A stretch of DNA of 64,000 nt, from NCBI GenBank assembly GCA_020736575.1, contig JAGPYM010000083.1, forward strand, positions 19,400-83,399, written 5' to 3'. The notes below the pieces were generated by a model, which was not told the origin of the DNA, ran no database searches, and worked only from the letters and a program-made list of their open reading frames with translations. This DNA comes from Thelonectria olida (Eukaryota; Ascomycota; Sordariomycetes; Hypocreales; Nectriaceae). Shown piece after piece: positions 1 through 11,041 of this stretch. A program made the translations under genes and the position numbers. How positions within the stretch are numbered: position 1 is the first letter of the stretch; each line of letters begins with the position of its first letter.

Positions 1-2
1 CA

Positions 3-431
3 AGATGTCTTATCCGAGACGGGCTTCGGTGGTCACTGAGATGGCTCCAGGAGGCCAAGGAACAGTGTGATATGAATCCAGCAATGGACGGACAAAGTAA
101 GCCAATTACCTTGGAGTTGTTGGCGCAGTTATCTTCAAAGGGGCGTGCCGATCGATTTTTGGACGCTGCCAGAACTGCGGGCGCTGGACGTGCCAGCTTT
201 ACAACCCGGCTAGGACTCTGGGGAATCGGGCCGGGGTCAACAATGGAGGGTGATTTATTATGCGTCATGCGTGGAGCTGACGTTCCTTTTGTTGTCCGAC
301 CACTTGCTTCCAGCGGCCATCATCTTGTGGGCGAGTGCTATGTCGATAAGGTTATGCACGGTGAAACCCTTGAAAGCCTGGAAAGGGGCACTCATGGTAG
401 CCTTGAAGAGACCTGGATTACTCTTGTCTAG
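3..431 (+). CDS. C-terminal part of a HET-domain (heterokaryon incompatibility-like) protein, cut by the window edge
   Basis: The frame is open from base 3 to a TAG at 429-431, so the gene continues left of the window and the first ATG (72) is unlikely to be its start. Near the end it reads GDLLCVMRGADVPFVVRPL, followed by a GHHLVGECYVDKVMHGE-like stretch. This matches the tail that ends many fungal HET proteins (a GDL.C.l.G..VPfvlRP block, then LVGECYVhGiM.GE). The HET domain itself would lie upstream and is not visible. Proteins of this class act in the cytoplasm in non-self recognition and cell death; that role is family knowledge and is not shown here. Length and integrity of the gene cannot be judged. 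Confidence is good for the family and nil for function. Confidence 0.7.
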   Translation, partial: RCLIRDGLRWSLRWLQEAKEQCDMNPAMDGQSKPITLELLAQLSSKGRADRFLDAARTAGAGRASFTTRLGLWGIGPGSTMEGDLLCVMRGADVPFVVRPLASSGHHLVGECYVDKVMHGETLESLERGTHGSLEETWITLV

Positions 432-1083
432 ATAGTTAGCCGGGCTAGGCATGAGTATGGTCTGCGTGCGCCTCTAGGGAAACAGCCCATAGATTGCTGT
501 TTAATCAAAGTCTCGACATCGCGGATCGCGGATCACAGCCTCCAGTACTCGTAAATGGGCTGCAACGCCTAGACTAAATTGCTTTTGAGTTCCAGCCCGC
601 CTCTTGTTAGCCATAACTCAAGAGTGACATGTTCGCAACTTATTTCACCAAAAGAGTTGAGATTTGTGATATGGGGTTGCCAAAAGCTACAGTAATCTTG
701 GGCAAGGAAACTGTCAGACGGAAAGAGTCCTTCGTTGGTTTGAGCTATTAGAGAAGGGGAGCCTGTTGTTACTCGAGAGGCATGGGGTCATCAAACGTAG
801 CGCATGGTAATTGAGTAGCAGACGATCAGCATTGCTACAGGGTCTAAACAATAGTGTCTATTACCATTCAGAGTAGTATGAGGTTACTAGTATCGAATTC
901 TTTGTTACTATACCTTTTTCAAATGTTACACCCTCACGTATTTCAAGTATTGTAGGTTCATATTCGATTCTTGGCACTTAGGCTGAGACGTAAATGGGAC
1001 AACGGTTTCGATTGAGTAGATCTCTTACAGTGACATACTGTTGAAGCACATGGAGAAGCCTAACGTCCTGATATATCTGGCAT
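432..1083. other. Intergenic, no gene recognised
   Basis: This stretch of ordinary composition separates the HET tail from the 3' end of the minus-strand esterase. Frames are short and show no recognisable motif. It probably holds the two convergent 3' untranslated regions. Confidence 0.5.
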
Positions 1084-2736
1084 CTAACCCAAAAGTTCTC
1101 TTGAGACTTGTGGAGAGTTTAGGAAAGCAATTCCTTCCCTCCTGTACGTATCCGACTCCAAGTAGCTTCCTGATGCATTGAGAACCATGTTGATCGGGTT
1201 GGAGAGAGAATACGGTGGCCAGTATGGAATGTCCACATCCGTGTCATTGGTGTCCTCATGCGCGTTCGGGTCAAAACTATGGACGAAACGTATATAGGCT
1301 CGGCCAATACCCCTCGAAAGCTGGCGATGTCCATCATATTCGGGCCATGGTCCCAGGAGACCACTAATGTTTTGAAAACTGAACGCCACATTGTCGAAAT
1401 GCATCACTCCCTCCAGCTCCGTCCTGTTCCACAAGCGAGTATCGAAACGGTAGCTGAATACAGGCTGGTTCGCACTGGAGAACACCTCGCACATTTTGCG
1501 TCGTCCTGCAATCATTACCATATCGCCTCCAATGCTAGCAGCACGCCGCCACTGCCTCCCCATGTCTGGAAATATGGAACAGTTTGATATGGAATGTGGT
1601 GGCTGGTCGCAAGAGTCGAGTGGATAGAGCTGGAGAAGGGCTTTGATGGTTGATGGGGACAAGTCGTAACTTCGCCAGGCCAAGAAATTATCAAAGAGGT
1701 CTTTGTCGGTCTCGAGCAACGGGCTGTCGGCCTTCGGGGGGTAGCTTGGGTTGAAGCTGATGCCCTCGTCGGTGTTGGCGCCTGTGAGTAGAGGGACTTT
1801 TATGAACTTCCCTTGCGGCAACAGTTGGCTCGGATACCCCGTCAGGAACTCTCCATCAATCAAGGGACCTTGCCACTCTTGGCTTTGCCTTGCAGCCAAT
1901 AGCTTATCTCCATCAACGTCTCGTAGACAAGAGAGACGATCCTGGGCAGAGTAGCAACCCACAGAACGAGTCAGGTTCTCAAACGGCACTGTCCAATAGG
2001 AAAGGTCCTTCACTGGGCATCCAGTTGGGCCACCGCTCTCGAGAATGGCCCCATGGAAGAGCCCATCGTCTCGTCCATCATAGGAAAGCATGTGATAGGT
2101 GATGCTCTGAGCGCCGGCACTCTCTCCCCATAGTACAACACGGCCGGGGTCGCCTCCAAAGGCCGCAATATTTTCTTGAATCCATCGAAAGGCCAGTCTC
2201 TGGTCAAGCAGTCCTGCATTACTTGATCCTTCGACGAGTGTCTCGTGTGACTGCAGGAAACCCCAATGGTTCACCCGGTAATTGAGTGAAACGGCAATTA
2301 CGGGCTGCTTGATGTCTTGGCTGACTTTAACAATCCCTGACATGTTGTATTGAGGGTCCGCTGTCGCCCCAACACCAAGACCACCGCCATAGATCCAAAC
2401 AAGAACGGGCAGAGGGTTCGGATGAGAGTTGGCCGGCCGAACGACATTTAAAGTGAGGCAGTCTTCGGACATGTTGAGTTGGTCATTGTACTGCATGCAG
2501 CTGTAGCCGTACGATTTGGCCTCGCGGCACCCCACGAACGACTTGTTGAGGCTGCGAGGATGTCGATATCTCAAGTCACCCAGGGGAGGTTGAGCAAACG
2601 GAATGCCCAAGAATGCATCTTGGTTCCAGTCCGGTAGGTGCAGCCCCGAATAAGATCCGTTTAGCGTCGTCGCGATCGGTTGGCTTAGAACGACGCCGAC
2701 GAGGCTGAGAGGAGTCGAGAATAAAAGTAGTCTCAT
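1084..2736 (-). CDS. Secreted type-B carboxylesterase/lipase (alpha/beta hydrolase)
   Basis: A single-exon 550-residue protein that should hydrolyse carboxylic esters outside the cell. Residues 1-19 form a signal peptide (hydrophobic LLLFSTPLSLVGVVLS core). The family signature EDCLTLNV is at 91-98, the oxyanion-hole GGG at 117-119 (WIYGGG), and the nucleophile elbow GESAG at 204-208 with Ser206. Likely triad partners are Glu324 (NTDEG) and His446 (GVMHF). Several NxS/T sites fit a secreted protein. The C-terminus keeps the MVLNASGSYLESDTYR-type ending of fungal type-B carboxylesterases. Length is normal for the family and no lesion is seen. The ATG at 2736 was chosen because it directly precedes the signal peptide. 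Substrate cannot be deduced; cholinesterase-like, feruloyl or lipase activities share this fold. Confidence 0.9.
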   Translation of the reverse strand: MRLLLFSTPLSLVGVVLSQPIATTLNGSYSGLHLPDWNQDAFLGIPFAQPPLGDLRYRHPRSLNKSFVGCREAKSYGYSCMQYNDQLNMSEDCLTLNVVRPANSHPNPLPVLVWIYGGGLGVGATADPQYNMSGIVKVSQDIKQPVIAVSLNYRVNHWGFLQSHETLVEGSSNAGLLDQRLAFRWIQENIAAFGGDPGRVVLWGESAGAQSITYHMLSYDGRDDGLFHGAILESGGPTGCPVKDLSYWTVPFENLTRSVGCYSAQDRLSCLRDVDGDKLLAARQSQEWQGPLIDGEFLTGYPSQLLPQGKFIKVPLLTGANTDEGISFNPSYPPKADSPLLETDKDLFDNFLAWRSYDLSPSTIKALLQLYPLDSCDQPPHSISNCSIFPDMGRQWRRAASIGGDMVMIAGRRKMCEVFSSANQPVFSYRFDTRLWNRTELEGVMHFDNVAFSFQNISGLLGPWPEYDGHRQLSRGIGRAYIRFVHSFDPNAHEDTNDTDVDIPYWPPYSLSNPINMVLNASGSYLESDTYRREGIAFLNSPQVSRELLG

Positions 2737-3181
2737 TGTCTACCGATAAGATGAGAAATGAAGTCGAACTGGTATACCTAACTGTAAAAGAGGCGATGCA
2801 TTTCATAAATCAAATCGGCGAAAGGCGGGTTTCATATAGCATAAGTTTAATACAATATCGCGGGCTCGTCTCCGATACTCTATCCGGTCTCCGGTGACAG
2901 TTCGGGCTGCGTGATGAACTCCACTTCTGCCACCGGGCAAACACTCGGGGACTATCCCGAACTAAACTACCTTAGATCATAAGATGCGGAGTGGACTTTT
3001 GTGATTTGGGCTAAACGTAACTTGAATGTCAAGGTTTTGCACACCTCATGAAAGCCTGAGAGGTAAATCTTCTACACGGTGCATTATAGGAAGCAAGTTC
3101 AGCGAACAATAAATCTCTGCCATGAATAAAGTCAAAAACCTTAACCTGCTTATGTGACTCATCACATCTCCGGCCAGGGGA
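2737..3181. other. Intergenic; probable 5' region of the esterase
   Basis: No coding frame is recognised. It should contain the promoter of the minus-strand esterase. I see no unambiguous TATA box or operator. Confidence 0.4.
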
Positions 3182-3577
3182 TTTAAAGCGCTCTCAGTCC
3201 TCTTGGCCCGTCCCAGTCATCTTGACAGCTTCATCACCGCTGGACTCGCATTAAATGTCAATCGTGGGGACTATCATGATAATGTGGAAGAGACGGTGGT
3301 GCGCGTCAAGCTGGATGTTGCTGTGCGTTTTGTATGGGAACTCTTATGTAAAGAGGAGGAAGCCCTTGAGGAGATTGGACAAGTGGCCGAAGGGCTGAGA
3401 CAAGAGCAGGACGCATTTTGTAAGGCGTGGGTGGAAAGAGTGATGAGTCATTCTTACCAAGTTGGCATTGACAATAACGGATATGCATGACTGGCTATTC
3501 ATAGGGCCCTGGCTAGGATGAACGGCGAGGCTTTCGAGGAATATCAAGTCAACCCGATGTGGGAGCGCTTAAGGCAT
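3182..3577 (+). pseudogene. Unrecognised coding-like remnant with an internal stop
   Basis: From about 3182 the frame reads as plausible protein: Glu/Val-rich helical segments such as VRVKLDVAVRFVWELL and ALEEIGQVAEGLRQEQ. It reaches a TGA at 3488-3490, after which the same frame continues for 28 more sensible codons (LAIHRALARMNGEAFEEY and on) to a TAG at 3575-3577. No ATG opens it: the longest stretch would have to start at TTG 3203 or lie in an exon further left. Continuation beyond the stop suggests a decayed gene end. The TGA is not the typical RIP product. I recognise no family. Confidence 0.25.
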
Positions 3578-4623
3578 TAGATATGCTAAGACTGGGACCT
3601 CTAGTAAGAGCCTCATTATGGCAAAGCGAGTATTCCGTTGCTCATCTTTACAAGGTCTCGCTAGTTATTATGCCTTGCTCATGACAACCATTGACGTCTT
3701 CTCATGTACTACAATTGAGATGTGTGACCCTACCTCCTTATTCAAGAACCATGGGCCAGACCTACTTGATTTTCTGAAATCTAAGAAGACTCGGGTGAAA
3801 CTAGATGTCTGATGATATACACCACCAGAGTGCGTACTCATCGTCGCCCAAGGTCCTTCTTGGATCACACGAGTAACTGTTAATCTGCCTGCTAAACTAA
3901 TCTCACAGCCTGCCTATTACTTGAAGCCACCAGTATTGACCCGACGAAAAATGTCAAGCCCCAAGTTGGCTCCGTCCATAGATTGTAAGGTAGTTGTCCC
4001 ATGTCAGACGCTCATGGCCTTATTTTGTCTTTCATCGACGAAGTGATCAATGTTCAATCGGGTGAACTTGTGCTATTTAAATTAAAGAAGAAATATCTGA
4101 AAAACAAGGTAATATTGAGGAAGTGGAGGAAAGGTCCTCTAATGCACCGACAACTTGAAATGGATGACTTGAGTCCTGATAGTCAAACCGATTTGTCATT
4201 AAGAAGCAAAGGGATTTTGATGATACGACGTCCTCCAAACGAGAATTAACTGACGTCAATAAATTGAATCAATATGATCACCATTTACAGTCGGTTCAAG
4301 TGGATGCCGGGCGCCACGAGTTGCTGGATCATATCAGATTGGAAATATTGTAGTCAGCCTGGAGCAGAATATAAGGTCAACTTCAATTGACTTTTTCAAA
4401 CTCTTAATTAACGTGTCGGCGCCCATGCGCACGTACAGACCCCTTTTGTCGGTGGTTAGGACGTCAGCCCTTGCATTCAATGTGCGTCGCCCGTCTCGAT
4501 CTTCAAAATTCCAGTTTCCCCCCGCAATTCTCTTCAGAGAAGGGCTTTCCGTGTCCACCTCTTGCAAAGTCGGTGTCTTTGTTTGCTCGCCGCGTGATCT
4601 CGCTAGAGCAGAGGCGCGAGTGA
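3578..4623. other. Small frames only, no supported gene
   Basis: Several 60-120 codon frames overlap on both strands (for example plus 4001-4249 and minus 4334-4687), with basic, Pro/Arg-rich or low-complexity composition and no recognisable motif. The minus frame at 4334-4687 starts with a Pro/Arg-rich segment and could be a short hypothetical protein, but nothing favours it over the opposing plus frame at 4413-4694. Confidence 0.3.
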
Positions 4624-5030
4624 GGGAGACGGGACGGCGACGTGGAGGTGGTGGAGATGGTCGCAGTGGCTTGTGCCGATCAGCCACCTCATAACGGACG
4701 GGAACGAGCGATGTACCTAACTGGCGATGCCCCGCGTATCTACTCGGTTTATCCTAGACAGGTGCTCGAGAAGTTTGTGGACTACATGTACAGGGACACC
4801 GGAGAGGAGGTTTGAATAGGAGGTAGGTATATGCACTTGAGATAGCAACAATGTATATGTTATTCGTCGACGTGCCGAGGACGTACTCGACGGCATGGGC
4901 GACTTTGTCTTCGACATGGGGAACCAGGTTAGGAAGATGGCGGGCGAGGTACTTGACATCCCATCCAACGCGCTCCTAGTCCCGCTATGCTTCCCGACAC
5001 CGAGCCCTTTACGAATAGATAGGTACTAAC
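4624..5030 (+). pseudogene. Candidate remnant of an unrecognised gene in two segments
   Basis: A plus frame open from 4624 gives coherent protein such as GDAPRIYSVYPRQVLEKF and VDYMYRDTGEEV up to a stop near 4800. About 60 nt later a second frame gives RRAEDVLDGMGDFVFDMG and QVRKMAGEVLDIPSNALL before stopping near 5029. The two segments look like exons of one gene, but the gap lacks a convincing splice acceptor, and no upstream part or family was found. Minus frames over the same bases look like shadows. Low confidence. Confidence 0.2.
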
Positions 5031-5419
5031 CCAGCGTCACCGCTCTGGCCAATAGCGTACGGGGCAATTAGTAAACCGCAGCCAGGCCACTCAGCTAGGG
5101 AAGCTAGCCATCTCATCGGGGCCATAAGCCGGCCGGCCCGACCCGTTGAGTCAATAGCGTGTGATAGTACAATAGAATGGGATAGTCTTGCATAAAAGTC
5201 GTCAGGTGGGCAGATTCAAAAGTCGAGACCATAGTTACCCCGCTATGCATTTACCATTCTTGGGCTTAGTACTTTGTTTAGGACAAATCTAAAACAGTCA
5301 ATATCTGGACGCGGCTCACTCCTGCGAATAGTCTTGTTCCTAACAAGTAATAGTGTTACTAGTGGCATTCCACACTTGAGCTCTTCTATTAAGGCCGAAA
5401 TGGATATAGCTGGCTAAAA
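5031..5419. other. Intergenic transition into the AT-rich block
   Basis: Base composition is still mixed and no gene is recognised. Around 5400-5450 the sequence changes abruptly to A/T with very few G or C. Confidence 0.5.
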
Positions 5420-5689
5420 ACGGCATCCCGCGTTATAAAGTATAGCTAGTATATTTAATAGAATATGGAGTAAAATATGGCTTCCTAAAGTTAAATATAA
5501 AAAAGTAAAAGAGAATATAATTACCCTTTAGTATTTAAGTTTTATTTAAATAACTCTTTTTAAAAATAAATATTATAACTATTAAAAAGACTCTTTTTAG
5601 TATTTAATATAAGTTATTTTACCTAGCTTTTTAATTAAATATTATTATTACTTTTAAAAATATATTTATATTAGCTAATATAAAAATAT

Positions 5690-6680
5690 TAAAGAGTTAT
5701 AACTATTTAAAATACTTTTTAAGCTTTTTAATTAAATATATATATTTAAGAAAATTTATATAATTTAATAAATATTAAGCTATTATATTATTATTATTAT
5801 TAAAAAAGCTAATAATTTAAATATATAATAAAGAGTTAAACTATTATATAAATATTCTCTTTTTAAATTATAGTTTATTTAATTAATAGAAAGTTAATTA
5901 TATTAAGTTATATATTATATAATTAGTTAAATTATATAAACTAAAGTTTAAAAAAATAGTACTTTTATATTAAAAGCTTAAAATAAGGTTTTTTAAATAA
6001 AGTTTATTTAATAAAAGGTTTTATATAAAATTTAATTAGAAATCTTATAAAAAAGCTTATTATAATAAATATAAGGCTAGGTTTTACGTATATTAACTTT
6101 TATTATATATTAATATTAAGCTTATATTAATAAATAATAAGTAAAATAATTAAATAGAAAAATATATAAAAAAGTTAATATAATAATAAGAATTACTAAT
6201 TATAAAAATTTTAAATCATATAATAATATTAAAAAAAGGTTTATTATTACTATTATATATAATTTACTTAGTAATATTATTAATAATTATTTTAATTAGA
6301 ATTTTATAATCCCTTTTTATTTTTAGTTTTAAAACTTATAATATAAATATAACTTTATAATTAGTAATTTTTATTATTATATTAACTTTTTTATATATTT
6401 TTCTATTTAATTACCTTACTTATTTCTATTAGTTTAATTACTTTTAAATATATTTAATCTATTTTTAAACTTCCTTTTTTACTTAACCCTTTTAGCTCCC
6501 CCTACCTTTTAACTCTTATATTTACTTACCTATTTAACTTATTTTATATTTTAAACTTTTCCTTTATAGCTTTTTAAGTAACTATTTGAATTATTACTAT
6601 TATATATAGTAGCTTTTAAAACTATAGCTTTAAATTATATTCTTATACTTTTTTAAAAATAATTAATTATTTTAATAAAG
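5690..6680 (-). repeat. Dispersed repeat family R, copy A
   Basis: This segment contains, in reverse orientation, the landmarks of the better preserved copy at 31690-32640: the segment leading to AAGCTTAAAATAAGG, the AAATAGAAAAATATAT-type motif and a homopolymer seen here as CTCCCCCTACC near 6497. It is heavily AT-shifted relative to that copy. Boundaries are approximate. Confidence 0.6.
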
Positions 6681-6779
6681 CCTCTTATTTCTTATTTAAT
6701 TTAAAAGGCAATTAAGTTAGCTAACTTTCCTATTAAAAAATTTAAAATTATTTTTTATATATTTAGTTTTTAATTAAAA

Positions 6780-7760
6780 TATAATAGTTTAAAAAATTAA
6801 ATTAATTTTTATATTACTTTTAATAATATATTTATATTAGCTAATATAGAAATATTAAAAAGTTATAACTATTTAAAATACTTTTTAAGCTTTCTAATTA
6901 AATAAATATACTTAAGAAATTTATATAATTAATAAATATTAAGCTGCTATATTAATATTATTTTTTAAACTATAATATATTTAATTAGTAAGAATTAATT
7001 ATATTAAGTTATATATTATATAATTAATTAAATTATATAAACTAGAGTTGAAAAAAGTAATACTTTTATATTAAAAGCTTAAAATATAGTTTTTAAATAG
7101 GGTTTATTTAATAAGAATTTTTATTTAAAAGCTAATTATAAACCTTATAATAGCTTATTAAATAAATATAAAGCTGGGTTTTATTTATATTAACTTTATT
7201 ATATATTAGTATTAAGCTTATTTTAATAAATAAAAATAATAATATAAATATAAAATTAAAATTTAAAATATAAATAGTAATATACTTTTTATATTAAAAC
7301 CCTTTTTAATAAATTAGTATTAAGTTTAAATTAAATATTTAACTTTATAATTAATAATTTTTATTATTATATTAACTTTTTATATATTTTTCTATTTAAT
7401 TATTTTATATATTTCTATTAGTTTAATTACTTTTAAACTTATTTAATTTAGTTTTAAACTTTTTTTTTTATTTAACTCTTTTAACTTTTATATTTATTTA
7501 TTTATTTACTTTTTATTTTTATAATTATATTAAATAATTTATTATATAATTAGTTAAATTATATATATTAAAATTTAAAAAGGTAATACTTTTATATTAA
7601 AAGCTTAAACTAAGGCTTTTTAAATACAATTTATTTAATAAAAGCTTTTATTTAAAAATAATTATAACTTTTATAAAAAGTATATTAAAATAAATATAAA
7701 GCTAGGTTTTACTTATATTAGCTTTTATTATATATTAATATTAAACTTAATTTAATAAAT
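6780..7760 (-). repeat. Dispersed repeat family R, copy B plus a partial further copy
   Basis: A second copy in the same orientation as copy A runs from about 6780 to 7535. It is more degraded: the G/C homopolymer is gone. It is followed at about 7540-7760 by a repeat of the segment that lies near 7010-7220. Matches were made by eye. Confidence 0.55.
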
Positions 7761-8309
7761 AATATTAAAAATTTAAAAGTAATTAAATATTATAATTAAA
7801 ACTTTAATTAATGAAATAAAATAAATAAATAAAAAACTTTTATATTAATAGTAAATATTATTTAATATAATAAGCTTTTTATAAAGTTTATAATTAGCTT
7901 TTAACTTAGCTTAGGGCATAATAGTATATTTTTAATTATAATTAAGTTAAATTAAAACCTTAAGTTAAAAATAAAACTATAGTTAGTTTAATTTTAATAG
8001 CTAGTAGCTAGTTAAGTATAAGTAAATTTTATAATACTTTTAAGTTATATATAAAAGGGCTTTCTAATTAGCCCGTATTATATTAGTATATAAATAATTA
8101 AATATAATTAATAGATTTTTCTAGTATTATAAAAGAGCTAAAAGCTAGTTTTAAAAGTTAAACTATATTATATTAGCTATTAGTTAATTAATTATATAAT
8201 TATATATTATAGTTAACTGCTTATAAGAGTGTTTAATTTTTATATATATTTAAAAGTTAAAAGTTTTCCCTTTATAAATAATATAAAATAGGGCTAGCAA
8301 TAAAAAATA

Positions 8310-9125
8310 TAAAATATTATAAATAATAATTAGCTTTTAAATAAAAGTTCTTATTAAATAAACCTTATTTAAAAAACCTTATTTTAAGCTTTTAATATAA
8401 AAATATTATTTTTTTTTAAACTTTAATTTATATAATTTAACTAATTATATAATATATAACTTAATATAGCTAAATTTGTACTAATTAAATAAAATATAAT
8501 TTAAAAAAATAATATTAATATAATAATTTAATATTTATTAAATTATATAAATTTTCTTAAATATATTTATTTAATTAGAAAGCTTAAAAAGTGTTTTATA
8601 TAATTATAACTTTTTAATATTTTTATATTAGCTAATATAAATATACTATTAAAAGTAATTTAAAAAATTAACTTAGTCCTTTTAAGCTATTATATTTTAA
8701 TTAAAAAATTAAATATATAAAAAGATAATTTTATATTTTTTAATAGGAAAGTTAGCTAACTTAATTACTTTTTAAATTAAATAAGAAATAATAAGCTTAA
8801 TTAAAATAACTAATTATTTTTTAAAAAAAATATAAGAGTATAGTTTAAAGCTATAGTTTTAAAACCTATTATATATAATAGTACCAATTTAAATAGTTAT
8901 TTAAATAAAAAGGAAAAATTTAAAAATAAAAAGTAAGTTAAATAGGTAAGTAAATATAAAAGTTAAAAAGTGGGGGGAGCTAAAAGAATTAAACTAAAAA
9001 GAAAGTTTAAAAATAAGTTAAATAGGTTTAAAAGCAATTAAGCTTATAAAAATAAGTAAAATAATTAAATAGAAAAATATATAAAAAAGTTAATATTATA
9101 ATAAAAATTACTCATTATAAAAAAT
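8310..9125 (+). repeat. Dispersed repeat family R, copy D (inverted relative to A and B)
   Basis: Same order of landmarks as 31690-32640 on the plus strand, including a run of six G at 8972-8977 inside AAAAAGTGGGGGGAGCTAAA. Together with copies A and B it makes an inverted arrangement centred near 7.9 kb. Confidence 0.6.
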
Positions 9126-9799
9126 AGTAAATATTATATTAATAGTATTATTAATTATAATACTTTTATTTATATAATTAAAAATATTTTATTTAATATT
9201 TTACTAGTTTATTAAAAAGTTAGTTTTATTTATATTTAAAAGTTTATATTTAATTAGTTTTAATTATATTTTAAAATATATATATTTAAATTAAAATAAA
9301 AAATTTTAATTCTATTAGTAATTTATATTTATAATATATTACTAATATATATATTTATTATATTTATATTAAAATAAAAATTAAAATTAATTTAATATTT
9401 TTATTAAGTTTTACTTTTTAATAATAAAATAATAAAATAAAAGTTTAATAATACTTTTTTATTATATTTTAATTATAATTTTTACTTTTAATATTTATTT
9501 ATTTATAATATATAAAATAAATATTATATTTATTAAAAGCTTTAATTTTATAAATTAATATTTAATATATTATTTTTATATATAAGTTATTATATTTAAT
9601 ATATTCTTTATTAATTTTATTAGCTTTTAAAATACACTTTTTTAATAATACTATTTATATATTTTTAAGTTATACTTTTAATTTTACTTTTATTTTTATT
9701 TTTTTATAATTTAATATATTTAAAATATATATATTTTATTTTTATTTTAAAAGCTTTTTAAAAGTATTTAATTAAATTTAAATTAAATAAATATTTAAA

Positions 9800-10045
9800 T
9801 TATTTAATTTTTATAATTAATAATTTTTATTATTATATAAACTCTTTTATATATTTTTTATTTAATTACCTTACTTATTTTTATTAGCTTAATTATATTT
9901 AAACTTATTTAATTTATTTTTAAACTTTCTTTTTTATTTAATACTTTTAGCCCCCCCCCCCCCCCTACTATTTTACTTTTTAACTTATATATTTATTTAT
10001 TTATTTAACTTATTTTTATATTTTTATATTTCTTTTTTATAACTT
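9800..10045 (-). repeat. Dispersed repeat family R, partial copy E with a C16 run
   Basis: It holds only the homopolymer end of the repeat. The run is expanded to 16 C (9950-9965), against about 5-10 in the other copies. Homopolymer slippage, with G runs poorly targeted by RIP, would explain why this is the only GC-rich spot in the block. Confidence 0.55.
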
Positions 10046-10139
10046 TTTAAATAACTTTTTAAATTGTTATATATATATGTATTTAATATTTAAATAAATT
10101 ATAATTATTTTAATATTTAATATAATTTAATTATTTTTA

Positions 10140-10245
10140 TTTTTATTATAATTTAATTATATTTATTTTTATTATAACTTAATTCTATTTATTTTTATTA
10201 TAATATAATTCTATTTATTTTTATTATAATTTAATTATATTTATT
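10140..10245. repeat. AT-rich tandem repeat, about 26-bp unit, four copies
   Basis: The phrase TTTTTATTATAA followed by TTTAATTATATTTA or a close variant recurs four times with a period of about 26 bp. It may be a minisatellite in the degraded block. Confidence 0.5.
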
Positions 10246-11041
10246 TATTTTATATATATTATTACATATAATAATTTTTTATGTTATTTTTTATTATATA
10301 AATTTTAATATTTTATTTTATTTATTAATATAAATTTAAAATACTTTATATTTATTTTTTTAAAATTAATAAAATTATTATATATTATAAAAATATTTAA
10401 TTAATATTATATTTTTATTAATAAAAAAAATTTATTATTAATTTAAAATTAAATTAATAATTATATAAATTAAAAAGTAATAAAATTATAAAATTATACT
10501 TATTTAAAAAATATATTATATATTAATAGTTTAAAAAATAGCTATTTTTCTACTAGTATTTTTATATTAATAAAATACATAATTGTTTTTTTAAAATTAT
10601 AATTACCTTACTTTATTAAAATAAAACTAATATAATAGAAAGTAAAAACTAGTTAAATTAAGCGGACATAAGCAAGTATTAAAATTAATTGTAAAATAAT
10701 AACACTTTAAAGCATAGGGCTCTAATAATAACAATCTAAATAACTTAAAAGATGTTAAAATGGATAGTTAACTGCAAGAACCCTTAAGAACATTTAAACC
10801 ACACCCTAGAATTGACGGGGCAAAGCTAAGTGCTATTAACTTGCATTATTATATCGATGCTATATCGCGTTAATATTGTCATATATATGTAGACGTCACT
10901 ACTTGAGTTTAGTGCTCTATTTGATCAATTGTACCCTTCCCCTCGTCTCTTAAACGTGCGACCTTGCCACCGCCATTGCCTCGGCCCGCAACATATCCCT
11001 TACAAGTACAGCTTTGACCCATTAGCAGAACGGATACGCTA

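Larger units (their letters stand above)
5420..10700. repeat. AT-rich, RIP-like transposon graveyard (block 1)
   Basis: About 5.3 kb is almost entirely A and T, with TAA/TAG/TTA words dominating and no long frame on either strand. This is what RIP leaves of repeated DNA in ascomycetes. The inside is not random: several segments are copies of one another in direct and inverted orientation (listed separately). Composition changes sharply at both ends, at about 5430 and 10650-10750. Confidence 0.8.

Noticed and set aside
9950..9965. C16 run as an assembly gap or error
   Set aside because: The same spot in copies A, D and F also holds a G/C run of smaller size, so it is a real, length-variable feature.
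5420..10700. Mitochondrial DNA insertion or centromere as explanation of the AT-rich blocks
   Set aside because: No mitochondrial gene is readable, and blocks 2 and 3 translate as RIP-mutated transposons; block 1 shares a repeat with block 2. A centromere cannot be excluded from sequence alone, but nothing supports it.
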